A stretch of 64,000 nucleotides of DNA from contig NZ_CP013200.1 of the NCBI RefSeq assembly GCF_001445575.1, positions 3,720,001-3,784,000 on the forward strand. Direction: 5' to 3'. The DNA comes from Arthrobacter alpinus (GTDB taxonomy: Bacteria > Actinomycetota > Actinomycetes > Actinomycetales > Micrococcaceae). Position 1 is the stretch's first letter; each line of letters begins with the position of its first letter. Positions 53,229 to 62,775 of this stretch are shown piece by piece. The notes beneath the pieces are model-generated. The model did not search any database. It was not told where the DNA came from and saw only the letters and a list, made by a program, of their open reading frames with translations. Made by a program: the position numbers and the translations under genes.

Positions 53229-54086
53229 TCAACGGCGAAGATAAGCCAATTGTGCCGCGACGGAGAGCTGCGCGGCGCCTTGCAGGTTCTCCGGGATGTC
53301 CCCATACACAATGGCCGCGACCTGGGCTGGCGTGGGCTCCGCGATACCGTCCTTGTGTAAAAGTTCGACGGCGTGAGCCACCTCTGCGATCCGGCCAGCC
53401 CGGTGTTCTTCATAGCCCCGGGCCGCCGCGGCGATATCGTCCAGCACCGGCCCATGCCCGGGCAAAGCCGCAACCTGGCGCCCAGGGGCGTTACTTCCGC
53501 GGTTGCGCAGGAGTGCCAAGGACGCGAGGTAGTCCCCCAGCTTGCCCCCTGGGTGGCAAATCACGGTGCTGCCGCTGCCAAGAATGGTATCGCCGGTGAA
53601 AATCACGGCTTCAGGATCGGCTTTTGTGACGGATTCAGAGGCGGCTTCAGTGTTAGCAAAAGGTCCGCCCGACTCCCCCAGGGTCACGGCAAAACACAGT
53701 GAGTCGCTGGTATGTCCGGGCGTGGCGAGCACCTCAAGGGTGAGGCCGCCCGCGTGGATGAGTTCGCCGTCGTACAGGGCATCAGCACCGTGGCAGAATT
53801 CCGGCAAGGCCGCCCGTACTGGCGCGCCGGTGAGCTCATGGAGCCGGGCACTGCCATCGGTGTGGTCGCCGTGATGGTGAGTGATCAGGATCAGCTCAAC
53901 CGCGCCGGCAGCAGCCAAGTCAGCAAGATGATCTTCCAGCAGCGGACCGGGGTCAACCACCACCACGCCGCGCGCCCCGGGGGCGGCAAGAACGTAAGAG
54001 TTGGTCCCGTCAAGGGTCATGGGGCCGGGATTCGCAGCCCGCCTGCGCCGCACCATGGTGCCGATGGTTTCCCAGACAGCGTTCAT
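53229..54086 (-). CDS. MBL-fold metallo-hydrolase
   Basis: 285 residues. The metal-binding HHHGDHTDG (about residues 69-77), further His in ATPGHTSDSL and the Asp in FTGDTILG define a metallo-beta-lactamase fold of the glyoxalase II / LACTB2-like group; NPGPMTLDGTNSYVL at the start and the C-terminal winged-helix-like segment (AVELLHKDGIAEPTPAQVA) fit LACTB2-type proteins, some of which are endoribonucleases. The substrate is not deducible. Confidence 0.9.
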   Translation of the reverse strand: MNAVWETIGTMVRRRRAANPGPMTLDGTNSYVLAAPGARGVVVVDPGPLLEDHLADLAAAGAVELILITHHHGDHTDGSARLHELTGAPVRAALPEFCHGADALYDGELIHAGGLTLEVLATPGHTSDSLCFAVTLGESGGPFANTEAASESVTKADPEAVIFTGDTILGSGSTVICHPGGKLGDYLASLALLRNRGSNAPGRQVAALPGHGPVLDDIAAAARGYEEHRAGRIAEVAHAVELLHKDGIAEPTPAQVAAIVYGDIPENLQGAAQLSVAAQLAYLRR

Positions 54087-54137
54087 TTCCGCCCCCTCTG
54101 TCTAATGATGTTGTTCAGCGGCGTTGGCTGGTGGCGC

Positions 54138-54317
54138 CTAAGCAGTAATTTGTTCGGGCCGAAGCAGCAGTGCGATGCCTTCATCGATACGGTAGTGCAG
54201 CGCCACGCCGTCTTCGCCGTTGACGGTGCTGATCAGTTCCTCGCCGTGCTGGGCCAACGGCGAACCCGTGACCGGGCACCGCAGTATTGCCAACAGGGCC
54301 TCGTTAATCTTTGCCAT
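54138..54317 (-). CDS. Trm112-like small protein
   Basis: 59 residues from ATG 54317 (MAKINEALLAILRCPVTGSPL); an ATG at 54332 is also in frame. The LRCPVTGSPL start and YRIDEGIALLLRPEQ end match the bacterial Trm112/YcaR family. Only one of the four possible zinc-binding Cys is present. Family members activate methyltransferases or related enzymes; the partner here is unknown. Confidence 0.85.
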   Translation of the reverse strand: MAKINEALLAILRCPVTGSPLAQHGEELISTVNGEDGVALHYRIDEGIALLLRPEQITA

Positions 54318-54427
54318 GATCTCCCATTTCATTCACGGTGTGTCAAAAAGAGTCAAAATGCGTCAAACGTGTGGCGATTGCACCCGGCGAACCTGGTGTG
54401 CCGGATCTGGCCGGCGTGCCGGAGGTG

Positions 54428-54838
54428 CTAGTCGCGCAGTATGCGAAGGTGTCCGCGGCGGCCGGTGCTGCTGGCGTTGGAGGGCAGCTGCGCCGGCGGT
54501 TCCAGCGTGCCACGGTATTCTCGCCGTGCCGAGGTAACCCCAGAGTCGTCGGTGCCTGCGTTCGCAGCTTCCCTAACGGCATCGGCCAGAGCAGACAGGT
54601 CATCCGGACCAGGTGCTGGCGGCTTATCCGATCGTGCCAGATGGATGACGTTCCAGCCCAGCGGGGCCGTCAATCGAGCGGAGTGTTTGGCGCACAAGTC
54701 GTAGCAATGAGGTTCGGCGAAAGTTGCCAGTGGCCCCAAAACCGCCGTCGAATCGGCATAGACGTACGTCAAAGTGGCCACGGCCGTTTCCCGGCAGGCT
54801 GATCTGGTGCATTGACGAAGGGTTCCCACGATCCCCAA
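54428..54838 (-). CDS. DUF3499 family protein
   Basis: 136 residues. CTRSACRETAVATLTYVYADSTAVLGPL and PHCYDLCAKHSARLTAPLGW (each shown here in two short pieces: CTRSAC, ATLTYVYADS; HCYDLCAKH) give two Cys pairs that probably bind zinc. The C-terminal 50 residues are low in complexity. The family is restricted to actinobacteria and found next to whiB2 and manB; function unknown. Confidence 0.88.
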   Translation of the reverse strand: MGIVGTLRQCTRSACRETAVATLTYVYADSTAVLGPLATFAEPHCYDLCAKHSARLTAPLGWNVIHLARSDKPPAPGPDDLSALADAVREAANAGTDDSGVTSARREYRGTLEPPAQLPSNASSTGRRGHLRILRD

Positions 54839-54893
54839 GACTACCCCTCATGCCGCCTTATTTCCCCTCGGCTGCCCCGCGCCCTAGAGTGAA

Positions 54894-55439
54894 ATGATGC
54901 AGTTCAAGGCAAATGACGGCGAACAGTCCCTAAGAATCTCACTGGATCCCCAAGAATCTGATCCGGCCCGGGAAGAAAATCCTGCGGCTCGCAGCTTCGT
55001 TGCGCGCCGTCGTGACAGGCACGGGCGGGGTTTACGTGGGCCGGTGCTCGACGCGGGGCTGCCGGGCTCAAGGACCCGTGGGCAGAAATTTGATGACCTC
55101 GTGGTGGACTCCGCCGATAGGTTGCGCACCTTGTGGCCCGAAGCGTTAGCAACCGTGGAATACCTCGTCGAAGAGGTTCCCGAACGGCTTGAGGCGCTTC
55201 TAGCATCCGGCGCCCAGGCTCCCTTGGGAAAATATGTGCCTGCCCGCCCGGCCACTGCCGGGAACTTGGGCGAACCAGCCTCCATTGCCATTTACCGGCA
55301 CCCGGTGGAAGCCCTCTGTGACAATGCCGGACAAGTCCGGGAACTGGTTCATGAAGTGCTCGTGGAACAAGTGGCCGGGCTCCTGAACATTGATCCGGAC
55401 TCAGTAGACCCGTTGTTCCGGCACCACCGAGGTCACTAG
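54894..55439 (+). CDS. Zincin-like metallopeptidase-family protein with degenerate motif
   Basis: 181 residues. The C-terminal two-thirds (FDDLVVDSADRLRTLWPEAL...VEYLVEEVPERLEALL...IAIYRHPVEALC) matches PF06262 proteins of the whiB2 neighbourhood. The active-site helix reads VHEVLVEQVAGLLNIDP instead of HExxH, so the second zinc His is missing and peptidase activity is doubtful. It is divergent from DUF3499, and convergent with the DUF5719 gene (6-bp gap). Confidence 0.85.
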   Translation: MMQFKANDGEQSLRISLDPQESDPAREENPAARSFVARRRDRHGRGLRGPVLDAGLPGSRTRGQKFDDLVVDSADRLRTLWPEALATVEYLVEEVPERLEALLASGAQAPLGKYVPARPATAGNLGEPASIAIYRHPVEALCDNAGQVRELVHEVLVEQVAGLLNIDPDSVDPLFRHHRGH

Positions 55440-55445
55440 GTTACG

Positions 55446-57497
55446 TCAGTAGCGGGTGATGATGTTGATGGCGGAATTTCCCGCAGCCGATGGGGCAATG
55501 GGCAGCACGGCAATACCGGCCGAACCGTCCTTGAGGAGCAACTGAGAGCCAAAAGCCGGTGCCCCGGAAGCTGAAACCACCACTGCAACAGCGCCGGACC
55601 CGAGCAGTTTTGCAGGATCCACGGTGACGGAGCTGCCGGCACGCAGTTCCACATCCTTCCCCTCGCCCAACACACCGCTGGCTGACACGGGCACCAGATT
55701 AATGGTTGCGCTGCCCTCAATGGCGGCAAAGGCTAAGCGTGATTCGACGCCCGCAGGCAAGGTCAGCACATGGGTGTCACCCAGCCTTGCCGTGGAAGTA
55801 GCGAAGGCGAGGTCGACGGCGTCGCCCGCCTTAGTGAAGTTAATGAGCCGGACAGCAGCCGCTACCGGAGCATCTGAGCTCACAGCGAGCGAATAGTTGC
55901 CTGCTGGGAGTCCGGCCAGGGACAGCGTGCTGACCTTGCCAGCGGCGGCGGTGAACACGCCTCCGTTGGGCAGCGGCACTTGACCGTCGGCGCCAAAGGC
56001 CTTGACCTCTAGGACGGAGTCACTGATTCCTGGAACCGTGACAGCCAGAACGGTAGTGGCATCCTCATAGCCCTTCTGGGCCGTGATCTTTGCGCTGTCG
56101 TTGGCGGCCCGGACCTGCACACCGGGGATGGTCAGCGACTGTGCCGGAGCCTGAACGGGGGCCAGATAATCGATGCCACCGGGGGTAAGCCCACGCAGGA
56201 CCGACTGTTGAATGGTGCCGCTAACAGGACCGCCCACGCTCTTGACATGAACCGTGAGCATTTCTTCGTCAGGGGCCAGACCGGACAGAACAACGGATCG
56301 AACGCTGCCCGGGGCAACCACCAAGCCCTTGCTGCCAGCAGCCTGGACTGGTCCATTGGAGCCAAACAGTTCCAGCGAAACATTGCCCGGAGTTTCGGAG
56401 GAATTGCTCAATGACAAGATGGCTGTCCGGCCCACGGTGGTGCTCGCGCCTGCAAGCCATAATTCGTTGGCAGGTGCCTGGCACGTTGCCCCGGCCAGTC
56501 CGGCCAGGTCGCCGTCGGTGGCGTCGACCACTACCGATCCTGCGCCCTGAGATCTCTCGCCAGCCAGCGGGTCAAGCTGCAGCACGGAAGCAGCATCCAC
56601 GGATTTCCCGCTCACTACTTGTGCTTTGGCCTTTGGCTCGCCGGTCAAGGCTGCTGGTGAAGCCGATGGCGCGCCCGACGGTGTGGCAAGCGGCTTGGCC
56701 ACAGTGAACAGCGGCGAGAACTTTCCATTCAGCGACTGCACGGACGCCCCTGGAACCTCTCCTGTGGCACCGCTGAGCACTACGGCGTTCAACAGGGTTT
56801 TGGTGCTTGAGGAGTTAGCTGAAAACTCCGGATCCGCCCCTGCTGCTGAACCAGCAAGCAACTGGGTGGGTCCCTGACAGTTCGCCATGGAAACGCCCAC
56901 CGGAAGCACATGCGGCACCGGCTCAGTGACGGCCGTAGCATCCATTCCGGGGTAGAGACTGGCGGCGCCCACCGCGGCAACCGCCAGGGCAGCCGTGGCC
57001 ACGCCAGCAACAATGGCTGGCCAACGACGGCGCACGGCTCGCCTGCTCGCCTTCTCACGGCGCGACCGCTTCTGACTCCCTGCGGGAGTTTTCTCCACAG
57101 GAGCTGCCTTCGGCGTCTTTGAGGTCGCCTCGGGAGCGGGCGCAGCAGCAGCCGCCTCAGAGACGTTGGGCGCAGCCGGAGCGGGCGCAGCAGCGTTGGC
57201 CGATATGGCATCAGCGGCGGGCGCCTCAGAGACGTTGGGCGCAGCCGGAGCGGGCGCAGCAGCGTTGGCCGATGTGGCATCAGCGGCTGGCACCTCAGTC
57301 ACGACCCTTGCGTCGGCTGCGGGCACCTCAGCCACGATCTTTGCGTCGGCTGCGGGCACCTCTGTGTCGCTGCGCGTCGCGTCCGTAGCTGGTGTGGCGG
57401 CGTCGTTATTTTCACCAGCGCCCACTTCAGCAGCGCCCACTTCAAGAGCCCTGCCTGCAATATTTTTGTCCTTCTTGTTGCCCTTTTTCTCAGACAC
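55446..57497 (-). CDS. DUF5719 family exported protein
   Basis: About 683 residues from GTG 57497, overlapping the end of the glycosyltransferase gene by 8 nt; AAAGGG and TAGAG precede it. Charged start, then a Pro/Ala/Asp linker of 12- and 23-residue repeats (about 25-135), one membrane segment (about 160-185, VAGVATAALAVAAVGAASLY) and a long beta-rich extracytoplasmic part (200-683) typical of DUF5719. The neighbouring GT2 enzyme and this protein are conserved partners next to whiB2; role unknown but probably in the envelope. Confidence 0.85.
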   Translation of the reverse strand: MSEKKGNKKDKNIAGRALEVGAAEVGAGENNDAATPATDATRSDTEVPAADAKIVAEVPAADARVVTEVPAADATSANAAAPAPAAPNVSEAPAADAISANAAAPAPAAPNVSEAAAAAPAPEATSKTPKAAPVEKTPAGSQKRSRREKASRRAVRRRWPAIVAGVATAALAVAAVGAASLYPGMDATAVTEPVPHVLPVGVSMANCQGPTQLLAGSAAGADPEFSANSSSTKTLLNAVVLSGATGEVPGASVQSLNGKFSPLFTVAKPLATPSGAPSASPAALTGEPKAKAQVVSGKSVDAASVLQLDPLAGERSQGAGSVVVDATDGDLAGLAGATCQAPANELWLAGASTTVGRTAILSLSNSSETPGNVSLELFGSNGPVQAAGSKGLVVAPGSVRSVVLSGLAPDEEMLTVHVKSVGGPVSGTIQQSVLRGLTPGGIDYLAPVQAPAQSLTIPGVQVRAANDSAKITAQKGYEDATTVLAVTVPGISDSVLEVKAFGADGQVPLPNGGVFTAAAGKVSTLSLAGLPAGNYSLAVSSDAPVAAAVRLINFTKAGDAVDLAFATSTARLGDTHVLTLPAGVESRLAFAAIEGSATINLVPVSASGVLGEGKDVELRAGSSVTVDPAKLLGSGAVAVVVSASGAPAFGSQLLLKDGSAGIAVLPIAPSAAGNSAINIITRY
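57172..57310. repeat. 69-bp in-frame tandem repeat in the DUF5719 gene
   Basis: Two near-identical 69-bp units (coding ADAISANAAAPAPAAPNVSE-type repeats of 23 residues) differ in a few bases. They are followed by shorter 36-bp units coding EVPAADA repeats up to about 57380. Confidence 0.8.
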
Positions 57498-60400
57498 CTC
57501 TACCAACCCTTTGCAACGATGCTTCATCCCGGTATGCACCGGTACGGCCGCGACGGGCCCGGACGGGAACAGCCAGCAGGATTGTCAATCCAAACAAGAC
57601 CAACTGCACAATAGTGAAAATTGCATCTAGAGGCTCCACGTAGCGAATCTCCAGTTTTCCTGCGGTCGCCGGCAGCTCGAAGGCCTGAGCCCAGCCCACG
57701 TCTGTGGCCTTGAGCGATTTGCCATCAAACCAGGCTTGCCAGTGCGCATCGGAGCGTTCGGCCAACACCACCTTGCGCCCGGCTTCGCCGGCAGCAATGG
57801 CAGTGTTGACGCCAATTCCGTTGGACGGCACGGGTGCCACGGCCTTGCCAGCAGCATCAACAATCCGGACCCGGTTCACCACGTCGGTGTCACCGGCGGT
57901 GGCGTAGGTGGGCTGAACGCGCCACAGCCACCCGGATTCGGTGGGCCCAACGCTGCTCAGGCCGGGAACTCCTTCGAGCTCGCTCGCCAACAGCTCAGCA
58001 GCTGTGTCGCCTGGGCGCAGCACCACGAAACCGACACCGAGATCCACCAAATCATCACGAGGGTCAAGTCCCGCCTTCGAGACGAGAGCTGCCACGGTGG
58101 TCTCCAAAACCGCTGTTGCTTCATCGCTGGGCACCACGGTTTCCTGCCCCGGGCTACCCGTGACGCGCGCTGCCGCGGAAATCGTGGAGAGTGAGTCCAG
58201 CGTTGTTCCGGCGCCCTGCATGAGCGCGGCATCAATGCCGCCATCAGGCGTCACCGAAAGCACAATGGTTCGGCTGGCCTCGGGGCCCATGCCGCGGTCC
58301 GAGGCCGTCGCCGGAATGGTCCCGGAAGTAGCTCCGTGGAGCAAGAACGGCCCCGTCAGGGATGCCTGTCCGGGATCCTTGGCGAACTGCTGCACGGTCC
58401 AAACGCCCAGGCTCACCACGGGTGCCAGTACCAGAACTATTGAAAGTACGACGGCGGTCGCTTTCGCTGTCCTGTGCCTTTCGCCAGCCTTGTGGGCCGG
58501 ATCGTAGGCGTGCCGGTGGGCGGCGTCGAGTCCCAAGATAGCGGCGCCAAGGAGTGCAAAGAACGCGAGCGAGACGGTAGGTCCGTTGAAGGCGGTAACG
58601 AGCGTGCCGCCGTCGAACGCTACGGCGATGAGCTTGGCGCCATAGGAGCCCGCCAGAGCCAGCAGCGCAACAAACCACAGGGCGCGGACCGTGGCGGCGC
58701 GGCGCAGGGGAAGCAGTAGGGCGATGATGGCAGCAATCACCACGGGAGCGCCAATGATTGCCACGGCTACCCAGGTCAGCCAGGGTGCCGAGAATAGCGG
58801 GCCCAGACCAAGGATGCCCTCGGTGGCGTTCACTTGTTCAGGGAAGCCCAATGCCTGCTGCCACAGCGGTGCATGGGACGTGGCGAGGGGCAGGCCCGGA
58901 TCGGCCAAAAGTGCGCGGGGGTTATCCCAAGCGGACCAAACAAAGGGCAGGAACACTGCGGCCGAGGGCAGCAGCGACCACCAAATGGTCTTGCCCCGGC
59001 GGCCCAGCAACAACGTAGCAATCAGGACGCCAACAATGGCCACAACAAACAAGCTCGGAGCCGCCGCCGTCACAGCAGCCAACGCCAGCCCGGTTGCCGC
59101 GGCAGCTGTCCACGACGGGTTGCCTGCCACGCCGGGCCGGCCCATCTTGGAGACGGTGGCGGCGGTGCCCGCGGCCCCCTCTACGGTGCCGGGAACCGTC
59201 TCAGGGCTTGCCGCCCCACCCACTGCGCGGATCAGCCCCAACATCACCAACGGGATCAGAATGTGGGCCAGCAGGGCACCAACACGTCCCTGTCCCATGG
59301 CGAGCAATAGTACGGGAGCACCTGCCCAAGCCAAGCCGGCGACGATGCGCGGCCAGCGGCGCAGCGTCAGCGCACCAGCAGCCAGCCAAGCCGTGAAACC
59401 GGACAGCGGCAAGGCCAACAGCACCAACCACAACAGGGCGATCGAGCCATTGCCACCCAGCGCGCTGAGCAGGAACAAAACATAGTTGAAAGGGTTGCCG
59501 CGGCCGGGCATTCCGGAACCGAGCGAGACCCACCAATCGGTGGCGTGCTGCCACACCGTTCCGAGATCGGCAGAGACCGGCAACAAGGCGCCGCCCAACA
59601 GTGAGTCAGCACCCATGAGTCGCGAGAGCGTCACGAGGGAAAGCACGCTCAACAGAACCACCAGGGCAATGGCACTGACAATGGGGGCGGTGCGGCTGAC
59701 GGCCAGCGGGGCCACACTCTCCTGGTGGCTTTCTCCCGTGGGCTCCAAAAGTGACGGGCCGGCAAGCGATTCCACCGGCATTTCCTCGTCCGGACCCACT
59801 GCTTCTCGCAGTGACTTCAAGTGCTCACGGGACGCGTCCTTGGGTACGTGCAGTCCCTTGTTGACCGAGCGGCGTGTGGTTCGTGTTGCGGCCAAGGAGG
59901 CTCGGCTCCGACGCAGCGCAAGGGGGCGCATGAGCCCGGCACACGTAGCCACGAACATGCGCACGGCATGGCCGGGGGCTTTCAGGAGAAAGCCTGCCAT
60001 CAGCCAATACAGGGCGGCTATAAATGTGCCGACCGTATATAGCGGAACGGCTGCTGCCGGGGCGTGCTTGAGCCGCAGGAAGACTCCGGCTTTACGGGCA
60101 GCCACGGCAGTGCCGACGCCATTGGGCCGATGCACCACGTGGAACATCTGTGCAGCGGGAACAATGAGTACGCGGTCTCCGGACAGGCGGACCCGGGCAC
60201 AGAAGTCCAGGTCATCTCCGGGGCCGGAGAGAGCGGGGTCAAAACCGCCAAGTTTTTCAAAGACGTCGCGGCGGACCAACATGCCTGCCGTGTTGACGGC
60301 GAACATATCGGCCAAGTGGTCGTACTGCCCCTGGTCCTGTTCATCCAGGCCCACCAAGGCCAACCGGTCGAACCACTTGTTGCTGCTCAGCCCTACGTCG

Positions 60401-60897
60401 ACCAAGCGCCGGTGGTTATCCCAGTCCAGCTGTTTGGCGCCAACAACGGTAGCCGTGGTGGCCCGCTCTGTGGCTTCGATGAGCAGCTGCAGAGCATCGG
60501 GGGCCGGAGCCGCGTCGTCTTGTAGGAGCCAGATCCATTCGTTGCTGCCGGGCCGCTCGTCTTCGAGCACCCCGACTCCGCCGGATGAGTTTAACGCAGC
60601 CGTTGCCGCGGGTGATCCGTCCGCGGGGCGGTCCCCGGAACGCGCCGGGCGGGCCGTCGCGGCGGCACCGCTGCTCAGCCGTTTTTGATGCTCAAGGACG
60701 GCATTGACGGCAGCACCATAGCTTTTGCGTCCCTCAAGGGAGATCACATGACGTTCGCCGAGTTCCTTGCGCAGTAACTCCCCCGAGTTATCACTTGAGG
60801 CGACGTCTGCGCCGAGGACAACATGCGCCGGTCGGGTCTGCGAGGCCAATGCGGCCAGGACTGTAGGGAGATAGGCACCGCCGTTATGGGCAACCAA
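57490..60897 (-). CDS. Large membrane glycosyltransferase, family 2
   Basis: About 1135 residues. The GT2 domain (1-330) has LASQTRPAHVVLGADVASSDNS, LLQDDAAPAPDALQ (catalytic Asp-x-Asp type) and GGFDPALSGPGDDLDFCARVRLSG split in usual blocks. About 13 membrane segments follow (330-880) and an extracytoplasmic tail (890-1090) with a last membrane helix before the C-terminus. The only start in frame is TTG 60897, which would cut the expected first strand (VKVTAVLVAHNGG); the codons for it are open upstream but without ATG/GTG/TTG. Likely in arabinogalactan-like or mannan polymer synthesis, unproven. Confidence 0.85.
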   Translation of the reverse strand: MVAHNGGAYLPTVLAALASQTRPAHVVLGADVASSDNSGELLRKELGERHVISLEGRKSYGAAVNAVLEHQKRLSSGAAATARPARSGDRPADGSPAATAALNSSGGVGVLEDERPGSNEWIWLLQDDAAPAPDALQLLIEATERATTATVVGAKQLDWDNHRRLVDVGLSSNKWFDRLALVGLDEQDQGQYDHLADMFAVNTAGMLVRRDVFEKLGGFDPALSGPGDDLDFCARVRLSGDRVLIVPAAQMFHVVHRPNGVGTAVAARKAGVFLRLKHAPAAAVPLYTVGTFIAALYWLMAGFLLKAPGHAVRMFVATCAGLMRPLALRRSRASLAATRTTRRSVNKGLHVPKDASREHLKSLREAVGPDEEMPVESLAGPSLLEPTGESHQESVAPLAVSRTAPIVSAIALVVLLSVLSLVTLSRLMGADSLLGGALLPVSADLGTVWQHATDWWVSLGSGMPGRGNPFNYVLFLLSALGGNGSIALLWLVLLALPLSGFTAWLAAGALTLRRWPRIVAGLAWAGAPVLLLAMGQGRVGALLAHILIPLVMLGLIRAVGGAASPETVPGTVEGAAGTAATVSKMGRPGVAGNPSWTAAAATGLALAAVTAAAPSLFVVAIVGVLIATLLLGRRGKTIWWSLLPSAAVFLPFVWSAWDNPRALLADPGLPLATSHAPLWQQALGFPEQVNATEGILGLGPLFSAPWLTWVAVAIIGAPVVIAAIIALLLPLRRAATVRALWFVALLALAGSYGAKLIAVAFDGGTLVTAFNGPTVSLAFFALLGAAILGLDAAHRHAYDPAHKAGERHRTAKATAVVLSIVLVLAPVVSLGVWTVQQFAKDPGQASLTGPFLLHGATSGTIPATASDRGMGPEASRTIVLSVTPDGGIDAALMQGAGTTLDSLSTISAAARVTGSPGQETVVPSDEATAVLETTVAALVSKAGLDPRDDLVDLGVGFVVLRPGDTAAELLASELEGVPGLSSVGPTESGWLWRVQPTYATAGDTDVVNRVRIVDAAGKAVAPVPSNGIGVNTAIAAGEAGRKVVLAERSDAHWQAWFDGKSLKATDVGWAQAFELPATAGKLEIRYVEPLDAIFTIVQLVLFGLTILLAVPVRARRGRTGAYRDEASLQRVGRGV

Positions 60898-60926
60898 AAC
60901 GGCCGTGACTTTTACTGCTTCAAGAA

Positions 60927-61442
60927 TTAGACCGCTCGCTTCCGCAGCCGCCGACGCTCTCGCTCGGACAGGCCGCCCCAGATTCCAAACCGTTCATCAT
61001 TAGCCAACGCGTATTCAAGGCATTGCGCCTTGACATTGCAAGCGCCGCACACTTTCTTCGCGTCCCGGGTGGATCCGCCCTTTTCAGGGAAGAACGCTTC
61101 CGGATCGGTCTGTGCGCACAAGGCGTCAGTCTGCCAGCCTAGTTCACCTTCGTCACTGAAATCATCACGCCGCGTTCCAAGACCAATCCAAATTGGGTCA
61201 TTGTCAACGCCGACAACTCCCCCGGTCAAGAGATCGTCCGGCTCGTCATGCGTGGTAAGAAATGCTGTTGCCGTGTCTTCTAGACCCTGACGGTTTTCCC
61301 GTTCGTGGAATGCCGCGGCGTCTGGGTCTGCCGGGTCCACGTACCAATCAGTGGGCACACCACGGGTTTGGTAGGCGGTAGCAGCCTGCGCTGCTACCTG
61401 GTCATCACGAAAATTCTCCACACTCAGCTGAGCTTGCCCCAT
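60927..61442 (-). CDS. whiB2: WhiB-family iron-sulfur regulator (WhiB2-like)
   Basis: 171 residues from ATG 61442, which has a perfect AGGAGG 8 nt upstream; a frame from 61472 is less likely. The C-terminal 85 residues carry the four cluster-binding Cys (ALCAQTDPEAFFPEKGGS, VCGACNVKAQC), then the WGGLSERERRRLRKR basic tail that contacts DNA. The FFPEKGGSTRDAK block and the location next to DUF3499 genes fit WhiB2/WhmD, a cell-division and septation regulator. The N-terminal ~85 residues are an extra acidic extension. Confidence 0.93.
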   Translation of the reverse strand: MGQAQLSVENFRDDQVAAQAATAYQTRGVPTDWYVDPADPDAAAFHERENRQGLEDTATAFLTTHDEPDDLLTGGVVGVDNDPIWIGLGTRRDDFSDEGELGWQTDALCAQTDPEAFFPEKGGSTRDAKKVCGACNVKAQCLEYALANDERFGIWGGLSERERRRLRKRAV

Positions 61443-61466
61443 AATCGTCCTCCTGAATGTTGCCGC

Positions 61467-61517
61467 TGACACTGCTTACCAAAGTACGGTTCCCGCAATG
61501 GGCGGGTTGCAGTGTCA
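61467..61517. promoter_or_regulatory. Inverted repeat upstream of whiB2
   Basis: TGACACTGC (61467-61475) and GCAGTGTCA (61509-61517) form a 9-bp inverted repeat around 33 bp, just before the whiB2 ribosome site. It may be an operator, possibly for self-regulation. The rest of the 359-bp gap to 61801 shows nothing clear. Confidence 0.4.
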
Positions 61518-61801
61518 CTTTCAGCGGTTGGTGCGTCTAATTACATCGGTGTAAGTCACTCACGTCAAGCGGCTGGAGATGATACCCACTGCCATAGTGG
61601 AATATCTTGCACGCCACGCCCGGCAATTTCATACCAATACATTCACGCAATAGGGCTCTCAGAGCCTAAAAATCCCGTGTTTCTGGGCGGAAGATGCATT
61701 TTTGGTGAATTCCCAGTGAAGTCTCAGGATTCTTTTTGTAAGCCAGATCACGTCACAATAAGATTTCTTCCAATCGATGGAGATCATTGAGGGGGTGGAA
61801 C

Positions 61802-62719
61802 ATGACAAAATGGGCTGCCATGGACCAGTCTCTGAACACCCCCACCCAGCTGTTGCACGCCCTACGTACCAACAACCCCACCTCACCTCGGCTTACCTGG
61901 TATGGCCCGGACTCCGAACGCGTCGAATTTTCCGGCCGGGTTCTGGAGAACTGGGTGGCCAAAACTGCCAACTACCTCGTTGACGAGCTCGACGCCGAAA
62001 CGGGCACAGTCATAGCCCTGGACCTGCCACTTCATTGGCGATCTCTGGCTTGGTTGTTGGCCACGTGGGCCGTGGGCGCCACGGCCGCCACCACGAGCGG
62101 CATCCAGACGGGCACGGCGGACGACACGGCGACAAGCACGCCAGCGGGCGCTGCCGCCCCGGGTGCTCTCATCACTGGGGTTGAGCTTTTTTCTGGCGCT
62201 GACATTGTCGCCACAGCCTCACCCGCGCAGATCCACAGCCTTCTGACGGGGGCCAAGAGCGATCCTCTTGTGGTGGCCGTCGCGCTGCCGGCCCTGCAAA
62301 TGCGCTGGATGGGTGAGCTCCCGCCCCGCACCCTGGATTACTCCGGAGAAGTCCGTTCGCACGCCGATGTGTTCTTTGCCGACGCTGAACCCGAGCCCAG
62401 CGATACTGCTTGGCAGCACACGGTTCTGAACAACCACACCGGTGCTGGAACAGTTGTTGCTGGCCCTACCTTGGGTGCGGACACAGACAAGACTGATTAC
62501 GCCCATCTGCTGACCGGAGGTGCGCAGCTGCTGTCAATACCGGGAACGGAGTTGCCTGCCCTGCCACAGCGGGTCCTGCTACAGGCCAGTCACGGTTGGG
62601 CCGCCGTCGTGCCTGATGCCTTGAAGATTTGGGCAGCAGGCGGATCAGTGGTTCTCCTCGGCGATGGTGTTCTCGTCTCGGAGACCCTGCGTGCCAGCGA
62701 AAACATTACGCTGGGCTAA
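61802..62719 (+). CDS. TIGR03089 family protein (truncated AMP-ligase-like)
   Basis: 305 residues from ATG 61802, preceded by GAGGGGG. The first 100 residues (PTSPRLTWYGPDSERVEFSG, ANYLVDELDAETGTVIALDLP) resemble the start of AMP-dependent ligases, but the adenylate-forming core motifs are absent, as is normal for this actinobacterial family. Function unknown. Convergent with the GtrA gene. Confidence 0.88.
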   Translation: MTKWAAMDQSLNTPTQLLHALRTNNPTSPRLTWYGPDSERVEFSGRVLENWVAKTANYLVDELDAETGTVIALDLPLHWRSLAWLLATWAVGATAATTSGIQTGTADDTATSTPAGAAAPGALITGVELFSGADIVATASPAQIHSLLTGAKSDPLVVAVALPALQMRWMGELPPRTLDYSGEVRSHADVFFADAEPEPSDTAWQHTVLNNHTGAGTVVAGPTLGADTDKTDYAHLLTGGAQLLSIPGTELPALPQRVLLQASHGWAAVVPDALKIWAAGGSVVLLGDGVLVSETLRASENITLG

Positions 62720-62775
62720 GCGCCAGCTCTGAACGCCGCGCGGCTGGGCCGTGGCCCGGGCGGGCGGGCGGCAGC

